A stretch of 38,803 nucleotides of DNA from Terana coerulea (GCA_024811115.1 JAKOGH010000962.1:1-38803), one strand, 5' to 3'; positions 10,443 to 20,883 are shown, numbered from the stretch's first letter. The notes: generated by a model from the sequence alone, not told the origin. Numbers and translations: made by a program.

Positions 10443-12847
10443 TCAGTACTCTCGGTCAGCGAAGGTAACAGGCGGAGTACTTACGCGTATTGGTGTTGAT
10501 CTCAATCTACACAATGTCAGATTGGAGACTCGTGTTTGCAAGACCTCCAATCGCAGTGCTGGAGACCAAAGTAAATTATATTGCACGGCGAGACCCCTAC
10601 TTTGATGTACAAGGGTCAAAGTCCCCTTTCCCCGGAACCTTGGCAATCCAAATGCTGTTTCGTCTTCACGCACCGTCATCTCTACTATCCCGCCTTCCTT
10701 CCACCCGCTAACCAACTGCGGCACGACCACGAGCGACGTGCACCCAGAGAGGAGCACATCGCGCACCAACTTGTGCTCGCGTTGCATCCCAAGGAAAAGT
10801 AGCCGTTGCATGGTCTCCGAGGCCGTCCCCGTCCGTAGGGTGAGCTCCCGGGAGTCGCTGTGGAGGTCCGAAGATATTGGCCGAGAGCCTTCCAGCTCGG
10901 GCGGGAGCAATGACAGCGTCGAGTCGTACAGTATCGGACATACTGTACCAGATACTGCGTCGACGAGTCTCCAGTGGCAAGCCGGGTCGTTGAAGCTGGT
11001 GGCAGGCGCCATGTCGACTATACTGGTGGTTCTGGCTTCGCAAAGTAACTTTCCGGAGCCTAAGTTCCTGAAAGCGAAGCCGCCGTTTCGCGGAAGGACC
11101 TTCCACATGTGACATACATTTGTTGGGTCGAAGGCGCCAGAGTTCACGGCAATGTGCCTCCAACCCCAGTGATCCAACGTCGCCGGCTTCCCAGGCCAAG
11201 GGCCGGCAACGACCGCGAACATGTCGTCGTATCTGTCGGTCTCTTGCGACGTGTGCACAAAGTGCCAGGTGCTGGCGGTGGCGGCGTCCGACTGCAGTAT
11301 GACGTTCGAGCCGCGGTTGCGATCGGGTAGTATGGTTGCATACCGACCGGACGACATGTTCTGCAGGCGGAACTCCCGGCGGACAAGGCTGAAATTTGAG
11401 GGTTCCAGAGTCACTGGACGGAGAGGTGGACGGGGATGAGCGGCGGAGGTGGGGAAACGGACGAGAGCCCATTCTTGGGCTGCCGAGGGTCCGTCAGGGT
11501 TGAGAGGGACCGTGTGGAGATACTCGCAGTTGCCGCCAGCGGGACAGTTGCCGCCAGCGGGACAGTTGCCGGTGAGAACCGAACCAGGACCATAGCTGCG
11601 AATCATGCAGTAGTCTAGCCTGTATAAGTGGTATATTCGTGAATTATCCAAGTGACAGGATAGCAGCACGCACGAGTTCGTCGGCCTGGTACCATAGAAG
11701 CCCCATGTCTGGTTCATCCCTCCATGCGCTGATTGACAAATTATCTGAGTGCCCGCTTCCGTCGATCCGCACCATACATCAAGGACAGCACCGGTTGCCA
11801 AGTTCCGGATTGTGTATTCAAGGTCTTTTCCTCCTCTCGAGTAGACTGTCCAAAGCTGGTATGGCGATATGTCTTCGCGGAACGTGGCGACATACGCGTG
11901 AACATATGACGGAGACGGCTTTTTGTGCTCGGTTTCGACGACGCGGTCGTTGCCAGCATTTCGTATCAGGTAGATGCCTTCGGGTATATGTAGCGGAGTG
12001 TTTGTCACCAGGGTAGGGCGTGGCTAGATAGGAATCAGACCAATAATGTGTAACAGGTATTCAGACTATCTACCGATAGTGATATATTGGCCAGCTGTTG
12101 GGCCATTTGCTGATGCGCTATGCGGAGGCTAACGCTAGATTGAATCTTCATACATGGCCAATTAGTGGTGAACCGGAAGGAGCAGCTTCGCTGGCGCACC
12201 TCAAAGATTTGGAAGGCATGTGTGAGCTGAGTATCAAGTGACTTCACGGCTTCCGCGTCTTCGGACTTGTTCAAGTATTTCTTATACGATCTGCGCGTTG
12301 CCAGTTCTTGTGTGAATGTGAGAATCTCGGTCATAGTCCTGCGAGTTCCAACGTCTTCTTCAGCGCCTGCAAATCTGCTGAGAAGTTGGGTACGCACTCG
12401 TGCAGGTGTTGAAGGTCGTTCTCGAGTTGTCCGCGGATGCTGTCTGCAGCGCCCTCGCATGATCGAGCGACCGCAATGATGATGTCCTTCGCTCGCAGAC
12501 CGAGCTTGCGCAGAGCTTCATTTGTGGATTGAACTTCCTGTGAAAAGGGAGAGAGGTGAGGTTATACGCGCAGTGCATACGACAGCAAGTGGACGCACCT
12601 CCATGACCTCAATGATCTTCACTCCAACACTTGCGATGTACTTCACGCATGGCAGCGTATCTACGGCCTCCAAGACATCCTTCAACGCACCCAATGCTGC
12701 ACCCGAGGTACTGATGAGGGTGCTGGTCGAGGATTTCGGTGAGGTGACAAGATCGCGGACCGATGAGAAACTGGAAGACGACGAGGAGGAGTGGGAAGGA
12801 CGAGTCGAGAAAGGGATCGGCGGACTATACGGCGCTCTGTCGCTCAT
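10443..12847 (-). CDS. MLKL/HeLo-like four-helix bundle fused to two ricin-B beta-trefoils
   Basis: Exons (minus): 12847-12599, 12537-12200, 12145-12074, 12023-10443; introns 61, 54 and 50 nt. After a Ser-rich N-terminus (residues 1-45) comes an all-helical region to about residue 225, with conserved SYKKYLNKSEDAEAVKSLDTQ. This resembles the N-terminal bundle of MLKL-type and fungal HeLo-like cell-death proteins. Two beta-trefoils follow, each with three QxW-like motifs: QLW, QTW and QEW, then STW, HMW and CHW. The carbohydrate-type motif DVWCGSTEAGTQI lies in the first. The last ~170 residues form a beta-rich domain I cannot name. The coding total is 2240 nt, one base short of 747 codons. 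The frame breaks at about 12343-12349 in exon 2, with no GT-AG pair to explain it. Family knowledge: such bundles attack membranes and ricin-B folds bind glycans. A role in defence or recognition is inferred. Two decayed copies lie at 256-1018 and 5040-5960. Confidence 0.78.
11527..11570. repeat. 18-nt in-frame tandem repeat inside the first lectin domain
   Basis: The unit CAGTTGCCGCCAGCGGGA occurs at 11527-11544 and 11545-11562, and a third partial unit runs to 11570. On the coding strand it encodes the repeated hexapeptide GNCPAG, placed in a loop between the second and third QxW-like motifs of the first beta-trefoil. As a multiple of three it can change length without breaking the gene. 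Confidence 0.9.
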
Positions 12848-13478
12848 GCTAAACAACCTGTAAAGTAGCAAGAGTCAGAAGGATATCGTTGCCAAAGAAA
12901 GCACAAGCTGGCCTGTAGGAAGGCGATTCTAAGCCATTGTGCAGCGTTTTGGCGGCTGCGAGCTGCGCTATTGATGCGTTCTTGGTGCGTTGATGGCATG
13001 GTGACCAAGCATTTCCAGGACTCTAGGATTGAATGCAAGCTCGTCGGAAGATCTGAGAAATGGGTTATGCCGGATGCTATAGAAGATACAGCACAGTATA
13101 CGCCAGAGGCCTGAGGCTTGAGCCTGCAGAGTGGATGGTGGTTGAGTCGAAGGGAAAGAAGCTGCAAACAGGTCAAGCGGCAAACTTGCGGCAAACGCCA
13201 CGAAGCAAGGCGCCAAAAACAATCATGGCCGGCAGCGTGAACGCTGGATGCATAACCCGTCGGTGTCTTCGAACACACTGATATTTTAAGCCATACACCA
13301 AGGGTAATAATATACAGGTAGACTGTTAAGGTAACCGCGCTTTCGAAGCCTACCGGGCTCCTACTGCTCATGGTGACCGGTGTATGCCAGTATCCGAAGC
13401 ATTGAACACTTATCATCAAAAAGTACGGTATACTTAAAAGTCTGCCTGGGGAGACTGCGGTCTACTACCGAACGCATC
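12848..13478. other. Intergenic promoter region of the lectin gene
   Basis: This is 5' flank of the lectin gene (starting at 12847, minus) and 3' flank of the gene at 13479-14548. One long minus-strand frame crosses it (12844-13419), but it lacks any domain, intron pattern or conservation with the duplicated unit, so I do not call it a gene. Confidence 0.5.
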
Positions 13479-14548
13479 TTAAGCTCTATGCTTCGCGCAC
13501 CACCTATTGCCCTCCGCTGTGCATACACAGTAGAAGCGAGGGAGCACTTTCACCCAGTCCCTGGTAGCCCAGTGTTGCAGCTCCTGTGCGCCGCTGACCG
13601 GAAGACTCCATTTGCCCCGGGATATTTCGATGTTCTCTTCGCTGGGTGTCCCAAAATGGTACTCCCGCGCCAACTTCAGCGTGCTCGTTTGCTTTGATAT
13701 GGCCTCGAGGTCCGCGAGACGTGAGACAAGCCTGATGGGGATGGCGATGCGGACTTGCGTCTCTTGCGTGCGGCCGCCGCACACGTGGAAGAAGGCGACG
13801 CTGTAGCAGGGCAACCCGTCTACTTCCATAGAGGTGCTCTGTCAAACCAGAAATCAAAGTAGTTGAGTATACGGTTGAGAAGAGGGCCGACGACGACGTA
13901 CGATGTGTACCGCTGGAAACCAGATTAGCAACACCTGCGTCCAACCCGTGGGGGTCATCGTCAATGTGATGACGGGTACCATGACAATGCGCTACAGCGG
14001 CGCGGTCAGGGCCGGTTCTGCAAGAAGATGGTAGGGCAGTGGACGCACCGCGGTGGCAAATTCATAGAACAGCGCTGTGCGCAGCTCCACGTGCGGAGGC
14101 TCAGAATGCTTGGCCAGAGGCATGTAATCACCGAATGCGGGATATATTCTGACAAAGTAGGCGAAGCGGTCTAGATCGCATTTGACACGCAACTCCCAGG
14201 TAACATGCCCGTTCTGACCACAAATAAGCTTAGGCGTTGTGCTTCAGACTGAGAACAACCCGACGTACCTGAAGTTCGACACGACAAATGTCAACGATTT
14301 GAACTTTCACCCATTTGCTATAGCCATGTGGAAATTGAACTCCGCGCGCGTAGCAATATTCGCCTCTCTGTTTGGACATGTGAGAAAATCTGATGGCTCC
14401 CTGGAGACAAGCAAGAAGGACTGACTTTGACTTCGTTGTAAGAACACAGTCGGAATTGAAAGGGCCGTTCGTACGGCGCTCTAATCATGCGATCCAAATC
14501 CTCATTCAGAGCGACTAGATCTTCCGTCCAGGCAGAATGCGACGGCAT
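13479..14548 (-). CDS. Unrecognised protein, duplicate 1 (267 aa model)
   Basis: I do not recognise the family. Exons: 14548-14426, 14334-14269, 14213-14049, 13991-13902 and 13838-13479, all joined in phase 0. The start motif MPSHSAWTEDLVALNEDL, the internal VKCDLDRFAYFVRIYP, a hydrophobic stretch from VMVPVITL to IWFPAV and the tail DWVKVLPRFYCVCTAEGNRWC match the neighbour at 16041-17133 exon for exon. Cysteine/histidine spacing in the last exon (VCGG, CVC...WCAKH) could bind zinc, but the ligands are unproven. One defect: the AG that ends intron 1 in the paralogue reads AA here (positions 14335-14336), so normal splicing to exon 2 should fail. The nearest upstream AG would shift the frame. 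The copy may therefore be dying, or may use another acceptor. Confidence 0.6.
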
Positions 14549-14634
14549 AGTGGCGAGTTGAGACGAAAAGCTGGAGCTAAGGATGAGGAATGAAGAACTC
14601 GGCTGGTGGAAGATGTACGCAGAGCCGTAACAGA

Positions 14635-14642
14635 ATATATAT
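14635..14642 (-). promoter_or_regulatory. TATA box of duplicate 1
   Basis: ATATATAT lies about 90 bp upstream of the ATG at 14548. An equivalent box is at 17221-17226, about 90 bp upstream of the paralogue's ATG, in otherwise drifting DNA. The shared position supports both boxes and both start codons. Confidence 0.5.
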
Positions 14643-15475
14643 CTTCGCGCTTGCCGCCAATGCCCATGGTGGCCAGCATGTCCTACTTTGTTTTGTGCAC
14701 AGCAGGGAGCCTCGCGTCTGTGAGGCGCGCGAGTTTAGCGTTGTGGCGCACATGTTAAAGGTCTAATGATGGACAGGTCGTCAGTGTTCCCGCATAGTTC
14801 AAGTCGCGAGCGGATCAAATCACGTCATTTCCCGGCAAGTGGCCAGGTAGACCCTACAGAGTATAAAGGCGTCAGAAAAGGCGGTAGTTAAATGCAGAGA
14901 AGGGGAGCACCAGCCGTTTTAGGGGGAGCACCAGGTGATTCAAGATACTCCTGCGACGACCGTTTGACGAGGGCACGGCCAAGCTGCGCCGGTCAGTCAC
15001 ATTTGTCCTGTCAAGTAATATCTTTGTCCGGCAGTTTCTATGCCCCGAGCACGAGGACGGCTCTGATTCGACGCAAGGTGTGCGTGTCTGGGCGTCTGTT
15101 GCGTAAGGACAAAGAGATGTCGTTACGCCTGACAATAGTCTGTTTCCACAGCGGCATCGTAAGGAGATGAGACATTCGATAGGCCAAGATTGTTCGCCCA
15201 CAGGCGGTCCGAGTGGATTCTGCTCGGCCAGGCCCATTGAGATCACCGGAACCAGCCCAAGTACAGAACAGAGCACCTATGCGCGCGAAGAATGAGCGAC
15301 GCTAAGGCAATAGCTGAGCCACCCACATTATACCGTTTCGGATACCACATGGCAACTGAGGCGAGCCGTGAATCGTTGACTCTTTGCAGCGGACGACGAG
15401 CTGAACCCGCCTACTATAGCTTTTTTCACAAAAACATAGGAGCGCTCGCGTATGAATCCGCTCTGGTGTCCTAGA

Positions 15476-16040
15476 GGTGCAATATTAAATATTGACAAGT
15501 GCCTTATCTAGTATTCCCGTTGTGCGATACCCGTCGACCAGGATCAGGAACCGTCTTCACAGCACGACCTAGGAGAAAATCTGGTTAGAGCGATATATTG
15601 GCGAGCCTTGAGACTGATAGAGAGAACAGGCAGTTTGAGATCAAGAAAGGCAAGTATGTACATACTCTTCAACCTCTGATTTCCGTCTGCAGAGTTTTGC
15701 TCTGTACTATGGAGAGCTGATGGACGTACTGTACTAGCCTGTAGTCAACAGTAAGTAAGTCGGTAACGCTTCGGGTATGGTGTTTGCCGGCTTATGTAAT
15801 TGTTTGCCTTACTTGTTGCGGTAAGGCGCTAACGATTATGGCGGGGCACTTTGACGCGTATTCCATACATAATCTGTGCACGTCTTCTAACAACCTGATA
15901 TTTTAAGCTACAGGCTCGCAGATAAATCTCATACAGACCAGTTACTAGGATAACTGCGCCGCTGAAGCACACTGAGCTTCTATGCGGTGACATACGGTAT
16001 TCGAAGCATTAAATATCAGTCCAATAAATACGATCCAGTA
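15476..16040. other. Spacer between the duplicated units, with a dispersed repeat
   Basis: No gene. The segment 15703-15842 recurs inverted at 21181-21303. From about 15880 the sequence belongs to the downstream flank of the second tandem unit. Confidence 0.6.
15703..15842 (+). repeat. Dispersed repeat, copy 1
   Basis: This matches the reverse complement of 21181-21303 over about 125-140 bases, with a nearly identical core (CGCTTCGGGTATGGTGTTTG and its complement) and drift at both ends. No terminal repeats or target duplication are visible, so it may be a fragment of a larger transposable element. The two copies face each other across about 5.3 kb holding the second tandem unit and the glycosyltransferase gene. 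Confidence 0.75.
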
Positions 16041-17133
16041 CTAGCAGCGTGTCTTAAGCTCAGCTCCCTTCGGCTTCACATGCTTATTACACCAAGTATT
16101 CCCCTCCGCAGTGCATAAGCAATAGAAGCGAGGGAGCACCTTCACCCAATCCCTCGTGGCCCAGTGCTGCAGCCCCAGTGCGCCGCTGGTCGGAAAGCTC
16201 CATCTGCGCCGGCAGATCTCGACGTCCTCGTCGCTGGGTGTCCCGAAACGATACTTCTGCGCCAACGTCAGCGTGTTCGTTTGCTTTGGCGTGGACTCGA
16301 GGCGCCCGGCTTCAGTGATGGGGATAGCGATGCGGACTTTGGTTTCGTGAGTGCAGTCACCGCACACATGGAAGAAGAGAACGCTGTAGCTAGGCAGCCC
16401 ATCTGCGTCCATGGAGCGGCACTGTCAGACAAAGAGTGGAGCTAGTTGAGCAGAATGCGCATGAAAGGAATGGGCGAGGACATACGATGAGTACCGCTGG
16501 AAACCAGATTGGCGACACCTGCGTTGCTCCTGTAGGGCTCTTCATCAGTGCGATGACAGGTACCATGACCATACGCTACAGCCGCTTTCAGAACAGGGTC
16601 GTCAGCGAAATGGAAGCGTAGGAGACGCACCGCAGCGGCAAATTCGTCGAACTGCACCGTTCGCAGCTCCATGCGCGGAGGTTTGTAGTGCTTGGCCAGA
16701 GGCCTGTAATCACCGTGCTCGGGATAGACACAGGCAAAGAAGGCAAAGCCATCTATCACATTGCAGTTTACTATCAGCTCCTGGGTCTCCCGCCCATTCT
16801 AACCGAAATGACGTTTGAAAGCCGTGCACCAGACTGAGGACAAACCGACGCACCTGAAGTAGAACGAAACGAATGTCAACAACTTGAACTAGCACCCATT
16901 TGCTATAGCCGTGCGGAAACTGCACCCCGCGTGCGTAGCAAGAATCACCTCTCTGTTTGGGACTTATTGAGAAATCTGATGGGGACTCCTGGAGACGAAC
17001 GAGAAGGACTCACCTTAACTGCGGCGTAAGGGCACAGTTGGAGTTGAGCGGGCCGCTTGTAGTACGTGCTAATGAGCTGCAAATAGTCATTCAGAGTGAC
17101 TAGATCTTCCGTCCAGGCAGAGTGCGGCGGCAT
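16041..17133 (-). CDS. Unrecognised protein, duplicate 2 (274 aa)
   Basis: Five exons (17133-17014, 16919-16854, 16798-16631, 16575-16486, 16421-16041) join in phase 0 without any break and give about 274 residues, so this is the functional-looking member of the pair. Visible parts: MPPHSAWTEDLVTLNDYLQ at the start; FPHGYSKWVLVQVVDIRFV; then NGRETQELIVNCNVIDGFAF and a Tyr/His-rich segment; a hydrophobic stretch from MVMVPVIA to IWFPAVL (exon 4); and a last exon with FFHVCGDCTHETKVRIAIP and FYCLCTAEGNTWCNKH. The Cys/His cluster in the last exon suggests metal binding. There is no signal peptide. The conserved all-phase-0 exon layout shared with 13479-14548 argues that the model is right. No function can be assigned; it may be lineage-specific. 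Confidence 0.68.
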
Positions 17134-17220
17134 GGTGGCGAGTTGAGACGAAAAGCTGGAGGTAAGGATGAGAAATGATGAACTCAGCTGCTGGAAGATG
17201 AATGCAGAGCAATGCCAAAA

Positions 17221-17226
17221 TATATA
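17221..17226 (-). promoter_or_regulatory. TATA box of duplicate 2
   Basis: TATATA lies about 90 bp upstream of the ATG at 17133, at the same relative place as the box of duplicate 1. The 17227-18010 part of the flank is the duplicated upstream DNA and holds no gene that I can support. Confidence 0.5.
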
Positions 17227-18310
17227 CCTTCGCGCTCGCCGCCAATGCTCACGGTGGCCAGCATGTCCTACTTTGTTTTGTGCACGGCAGGGAGCCTCGC
17301 GTCGGCGAGGCGCGCGAGTTCTAGCGTTGTGGCGCACATGTTAAAGGCCTAATGATGGACAGGCCATCAGCGCTCCCGTAAACTTCAAGCCACGAGCGTG
17401 TCAAATTGCGCCATTTCCCGACCAGCAACCAGGTAGACCTTGCAGAAAATAAAGGTGTGAGAAAAGGGGTTAGCTAAATGCAGAAAATGGGTGCACCAAC
17501 TGTTTTAGGGGGAGTACCCGGTGAATCAAGGATACTCCTGCGACGACTGTTTGACGAGGGCATGGTCAAGCTGCGCCGGTCAGTCACATTTGTCCTGTCA
17601 AGTAAACATCTTTGTCCGGCGGTTGCTGCGCCCCCGAACACGAGGACGGCTCTCATTCGCCGCCAAGGTGTGCGTGTCTGGGCATCCGTTGCATAAGGAC
17701 AAAGAGGTGTCGTTACGCTTGACAATAGCTTGTTTCTACAGAGGCATCGTAAGGAAGATGAGACATTGGCACGCTGAAATCACCGGAACTGGCCCAAGCA
17801 CGGGACAGACTGGGACGGAGCATTTATGTAGGCAAATAATTAGCTATGCTAATGCGGTAGCTGAGCCACCTACTTGTAAACCAAGGATCCTTATAAAGGC
17901 AAGCTACAAATCAATGCCGTTTGCAGCGGACGACGAGCGATCGCCTGAAGGTGCGCTTACGCTATTAGACGCTTATCACGCCTATTGCCTAATATGGGTT
18001 AGTGCCGCCGCGCGTCGAATAGGCTTTCGAACTTAGGAAGTTGGAGTACAATAGTGTACTAGTATCTGTATTGTAGCACGGATTATACAACAGTCTACAT
18101 AGTAGTAAGTAAAGGAATGTCTAAGCAAGCCAAGAACGGAACCAAGAAACGACAGACGGCGACGGCGGACGCGGACCGCTAACCAACGGAAAAGAGGTCT
18201 ATGTTTTGAACAGAACACAATGAGTTCTAGTGATGGAGGTCATAACTAGGAAGAGAACATCAGCCACAATGAGATCCAGTTGCAAACTCGGACGCACCCA
18301 TAATGAAAAT

Positions 18311-20534
18311 CTATACGGTGGCAGAGAACACAATCTCTCCACGGTCGTTCCACACCCACGCGCCCTTCTCCTTGTCGACGTACAACAGCTCCTTGTCCGA
18401 GAGCGCACGCGCCGGCAGGCCCGGTATCTTCCACCAATCTGCACCAGACCGCCTCATCAGCACGCTACCAGGCGCCACACACGGAAACAAACGACGCACC
18501 GGCGAACTTCTCGATCTGGAAGTGGTTGTACAGGCAGTCGTAGAGCAGCATCGGCGCCGCGTCCTGCCAGTGCCGCTCGGGGTGCACGGTGTATGCCTCG
18601 GGCGGGAGGGTGAGCATCCCGCCGAGCGGCTCGACGCGGAAGTGCACGGGTCCGCCGCGTGTGTGGCGCGCGACGTACTTGCGATGCGGCGTGTTGGGGA
18701 TGACGCCGTCCGGCACGACGATGTCAACCGCGTACTTCATGGGAAACCACACAAAGCCCGAGTGCTGGGCCTCGCGGAGCACGACCTCGTGTTCGCGCGC
18801 CGAGAACAGCTCAGACGCCGAAAGAGGAGCCTTGTACAGTGGCTTGGCTTTGGGCTTGGAGTCGAGCTCCGGCGCAGAGGTGCGGGCGGCGAGGGAGTGG
18901 AAGAGCGTTGCGCGGAGGTGGGTGTTCTCCGGCTCGAGCAGGCCGTGCGACGACGCGACCCAGTAGCCTGCATTGTCGATCGCAAACGTCCCAGCGGCGG
19001 GGGTGGACATGTGGAATTGGCCGAGGACGAGACCGGGGAAGCGCAGGAACGTGAGGTCAGTGTGGGCCAGCATCCAGTTCGACCACTCGCATTCATCTGC
19101 AGCAAGATAATTTGGGCTGGCGTGAGTATGGTGGGGGCCATAGCAATTCGAGGACGTACCGGCCTCGACCGACAGCCACTGCAGTGACTCAAACGCCTCG
19201 TGGTTCCGGAAATTCGGAACTTCATGTATTCGTCCGTCACGTGTGCCGAGTTGCGGACGATTGCCATGTGCCCGGGATGGTAGAGCAATATTTCACTGCC
19301 CTCTCCAATATAGCCAGACGGCCAGAGAAGGTCGTACTTGTCGAGCTCGGACCATGGGAAGTTGCGTTCAAAGCTGCCGATGTAGGTGTCCATGTCACAC
19401 CAGCCCCAGTGCGATGTGGCGGGGTTCAGCCATTTGCGGAAGATCTCATGGCGGAACGGCCGATAGTGGGCATTCACCTGTAAGGCGGTGAGCTGTAGGC
19501 TAACAAGAATTATTAGGGGAGTTCAAAGTAGGGCCTTTGAAGCTGTTGTAGGCCTGTTGCAGGGGTTTGCTGTAGGATAGCATAAAATGCCAAGAAATCC
19601 TGCAACACCGTTGCAGCCGTGAACTCCCCGTTTTACGCCTGCTGCAGGAGCTTGTTGCAGGCGCAGGCGCCCGTTCATGAGGCCCATCAATCCGCGTTTA
19701 GCTCCTGCAACAAGATCCTGCAACAGACGACGTCCTGCAACAGCTCTTGAGCTGTTGCAGGAGATCCTGTTTTTGCGTCCTGCAACAACGTTCTGCAACA
19801 AGCCCTGCAACAGGCCAAACCTGCCTACTCTGAACTCCCCTTATGTTCAAACGGTGCTTACTCGGTCGTTCCCTGCTCGTTCGTGCATTTTCCGCAGCGT
19901 GACCTCCCGCTGCTCATGTGTACACCCACCCCATCGCTCGCACAAGAAATCCGCGTGGAGGTCCCAGAACTGGTCGAACGGCAAGCACACTTCGCGCACG
20001 TTCTGCACATGTGGTGCGAACTCGGTGGCGCATCCGACGTTGTGGCGGTCGTACTTGATGAACAGCACGTCGAGCGATGGGTTTGCCGCGACCGAGGCGA
20101 AGAAGTTGGGTAGGTAGATTGGTGTCTGGTTCGGTAGGGGGTTCCATATCGCGATGATGGTGATTTTAGGAGCTGGGGATGGATAGAAGTGGGGATGTGC
20201 ATCAATAGATAGTTCTGTTTCGTCCATGTGAGGCTGGGTTTCAGCATGTACTCGGCCGCCTTGAGGCTCGGTGTGCCGGAAAGGTGCATTGCTCCCACCC
20301 GGCTGGATGGTAGCTGGCAAGTCCTGCGAGCCATACTACGATATTGTCAGCCTCTAGAGCTCTATGAGTGAAGGAATAGGAGCTACAACGTACCAGCACC
20401 GACGTGTCTCCGACGTGACCAACTCGAAAGATCCCTCTGTCGTACGGCGATGACCAGAAGTGGTAGAAGGTTACACAAACCAACACTACGTTAGCGGTCA
20501 GGACGAGCAATATTTTACGGGACCATCTCCTCAT
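18311..20534 (-). CDS. Type II membrane glycosyltransferase-like protein (DUF6625-like)
   Basis: Exons (minus): 20534-20394, 20323-19862, 19477-19160, 19096-18500 and 18438-18311; introns 70, 384, 63 and 61 nt. Residues 1-25 (MRRWSRKILLVLTANVVLVC) form a basic start plus one membrane anchor, typical of Golgi type II enzymes. The lumenal part has KITIIAIWNPLP, LDVLFIKYD, HYRPFRHEIF and WGWCDMDTYIGSFE. The CDMD is a DxD-type nucleotide-sugar/metal site. GHMAIVRNS and a Trp-rich C-terminal region follow. The pattern matches the glycosyltransferase-like DUF6625 family as I know it; donor and acceptor are unknown. The exons total 1646 nt, one base short of 549 codons; the shift is at about 19213-19220 beside an AAG/TTCC run. 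Intron 2 contains a MITE (19516-19840); without it the intron would be 56 nt. Confidence 0.75.
19516..19840. mobile_element. PIF/Harbinger-type MITE in an intron
   Basis: A 325-bp element has terminal inverted repeats GGGGAGTTCAAAGTAGG (left) and GGGGAGTTCAGAGTAGG (right, reverse complement), one mismatch in 17. It is flanked by TTA on both sides (19513-19515 and 19841-19843). A 3-bp TWA duplication with G-rich ends fits PIF/Harbinger. The interior carries about ten copies of CCTGCAACA or its complement, two of which form a perfect hairpin at 19734-19761 (arms of 13 nt, CCTGCAACAGCTC, loop TT). It has no coding capacity. It sits within intron 2 of the glycosyltransferase gene. Excising it with one TTA leaves an ordinary 56-nt intron, which independently confirms the boundaries. 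Confidence 0.88.
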
Positions 20535-20883
20535 GTTGAGGGTAGGCTACGGCGGCCGGCGGGGAATGTCGAGGAGGCGGTGGTGGTGGCGAACGAAAGT
20601 GAACATGAGCGTGGCCCCTGTCGACAGTTACAAGCGGAGATGTGGGGCTGACAGCCATGTCAGTGTCTGTTCCCGAGGCACGTCGCTATCGCTTGCGAAA
20701 ACCGCGCAGCGTTCGATTGGCGGTCGAGACGGAAGGCCCGGAAAAGGAAGCAGATTAGATTTAATTAGAGTTAGCGTTCCTCCGCGCTTACTGATAACAA
20801 ATACTGGATTTGCAGCTTCCGCGGACATGGCGGCCCGGCAAGAAATTCAAGCCTGGTAAGTATTTTACTCGTGAAGCGCAGCA

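Larger units (their letters stand above)
13270..15475. repeat. Tandem duplication, unit 1
   Basis: This block is repeated in the same orientation at about 15880-18010. Matching landmarks: gene starts at 14548 and 17133, gene ends at 13479 and 16041, a conserved TGTGCGTGTCTGGGC at about 15078 and 17665. All give an offset of 2.56-2.59 kb. Homology covers the whole gene, its promoter and roughly 850 bp of upstream DNA, and fades beyond about 15400. Many scattered substitutions and small indels show that the duplication is not recent. Confidence 0.85.
15880..18010. repeat. Tandem duplication, unit 2
   Basis: Second copy of the block at 13270-15475, same orientation. It contains the more intact of the two paralogous genes (16041-17133), its TATA box and about 850 bp of upstream sequence. 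Similarity to unit 1 continues to about 17940. Confidence 0.85.

Noticed and set aside
10708..11472. Long overlapping minus-strand frame within the lectin exon
   Set aside because: It lies in another frame of the same G+C-rich exon, is Arg/Pro/His-rich and has no domain; the QxW-bearing frame is the real one.
12300..12360. An intron between the second-exon halves of the helical-bundle domain
   Set aside because: No GT donor and AG acceptor with usable spacing exist around 12343-12349, and the flanking residues run on without a gap when a one-base slip is allowed.
12844..13419. 191-residue minus-strand frame upstream of the lectin gene
   Set aside because: No domain, Ser/Leu/Cys-rich composition typical of chance frames, and it overlaps the promoter of the lectin gene. 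Nothing similar is kept in the decayed copies.
18439..18499. Frameshift near the C-terminus of the glycosyltransferase
   Set aside because: A regular 61-nt GT-AG intron joins the two frames exactly, so no lesion is needed there.
18303..19187. 294-residue plus-strand reading frame
   Set aside because: It is antisense to exons 4-5 of the glycosyltransferase gene, composed mainly of Arg/Glu/Gly-rich shadow sequence, and has no domain.
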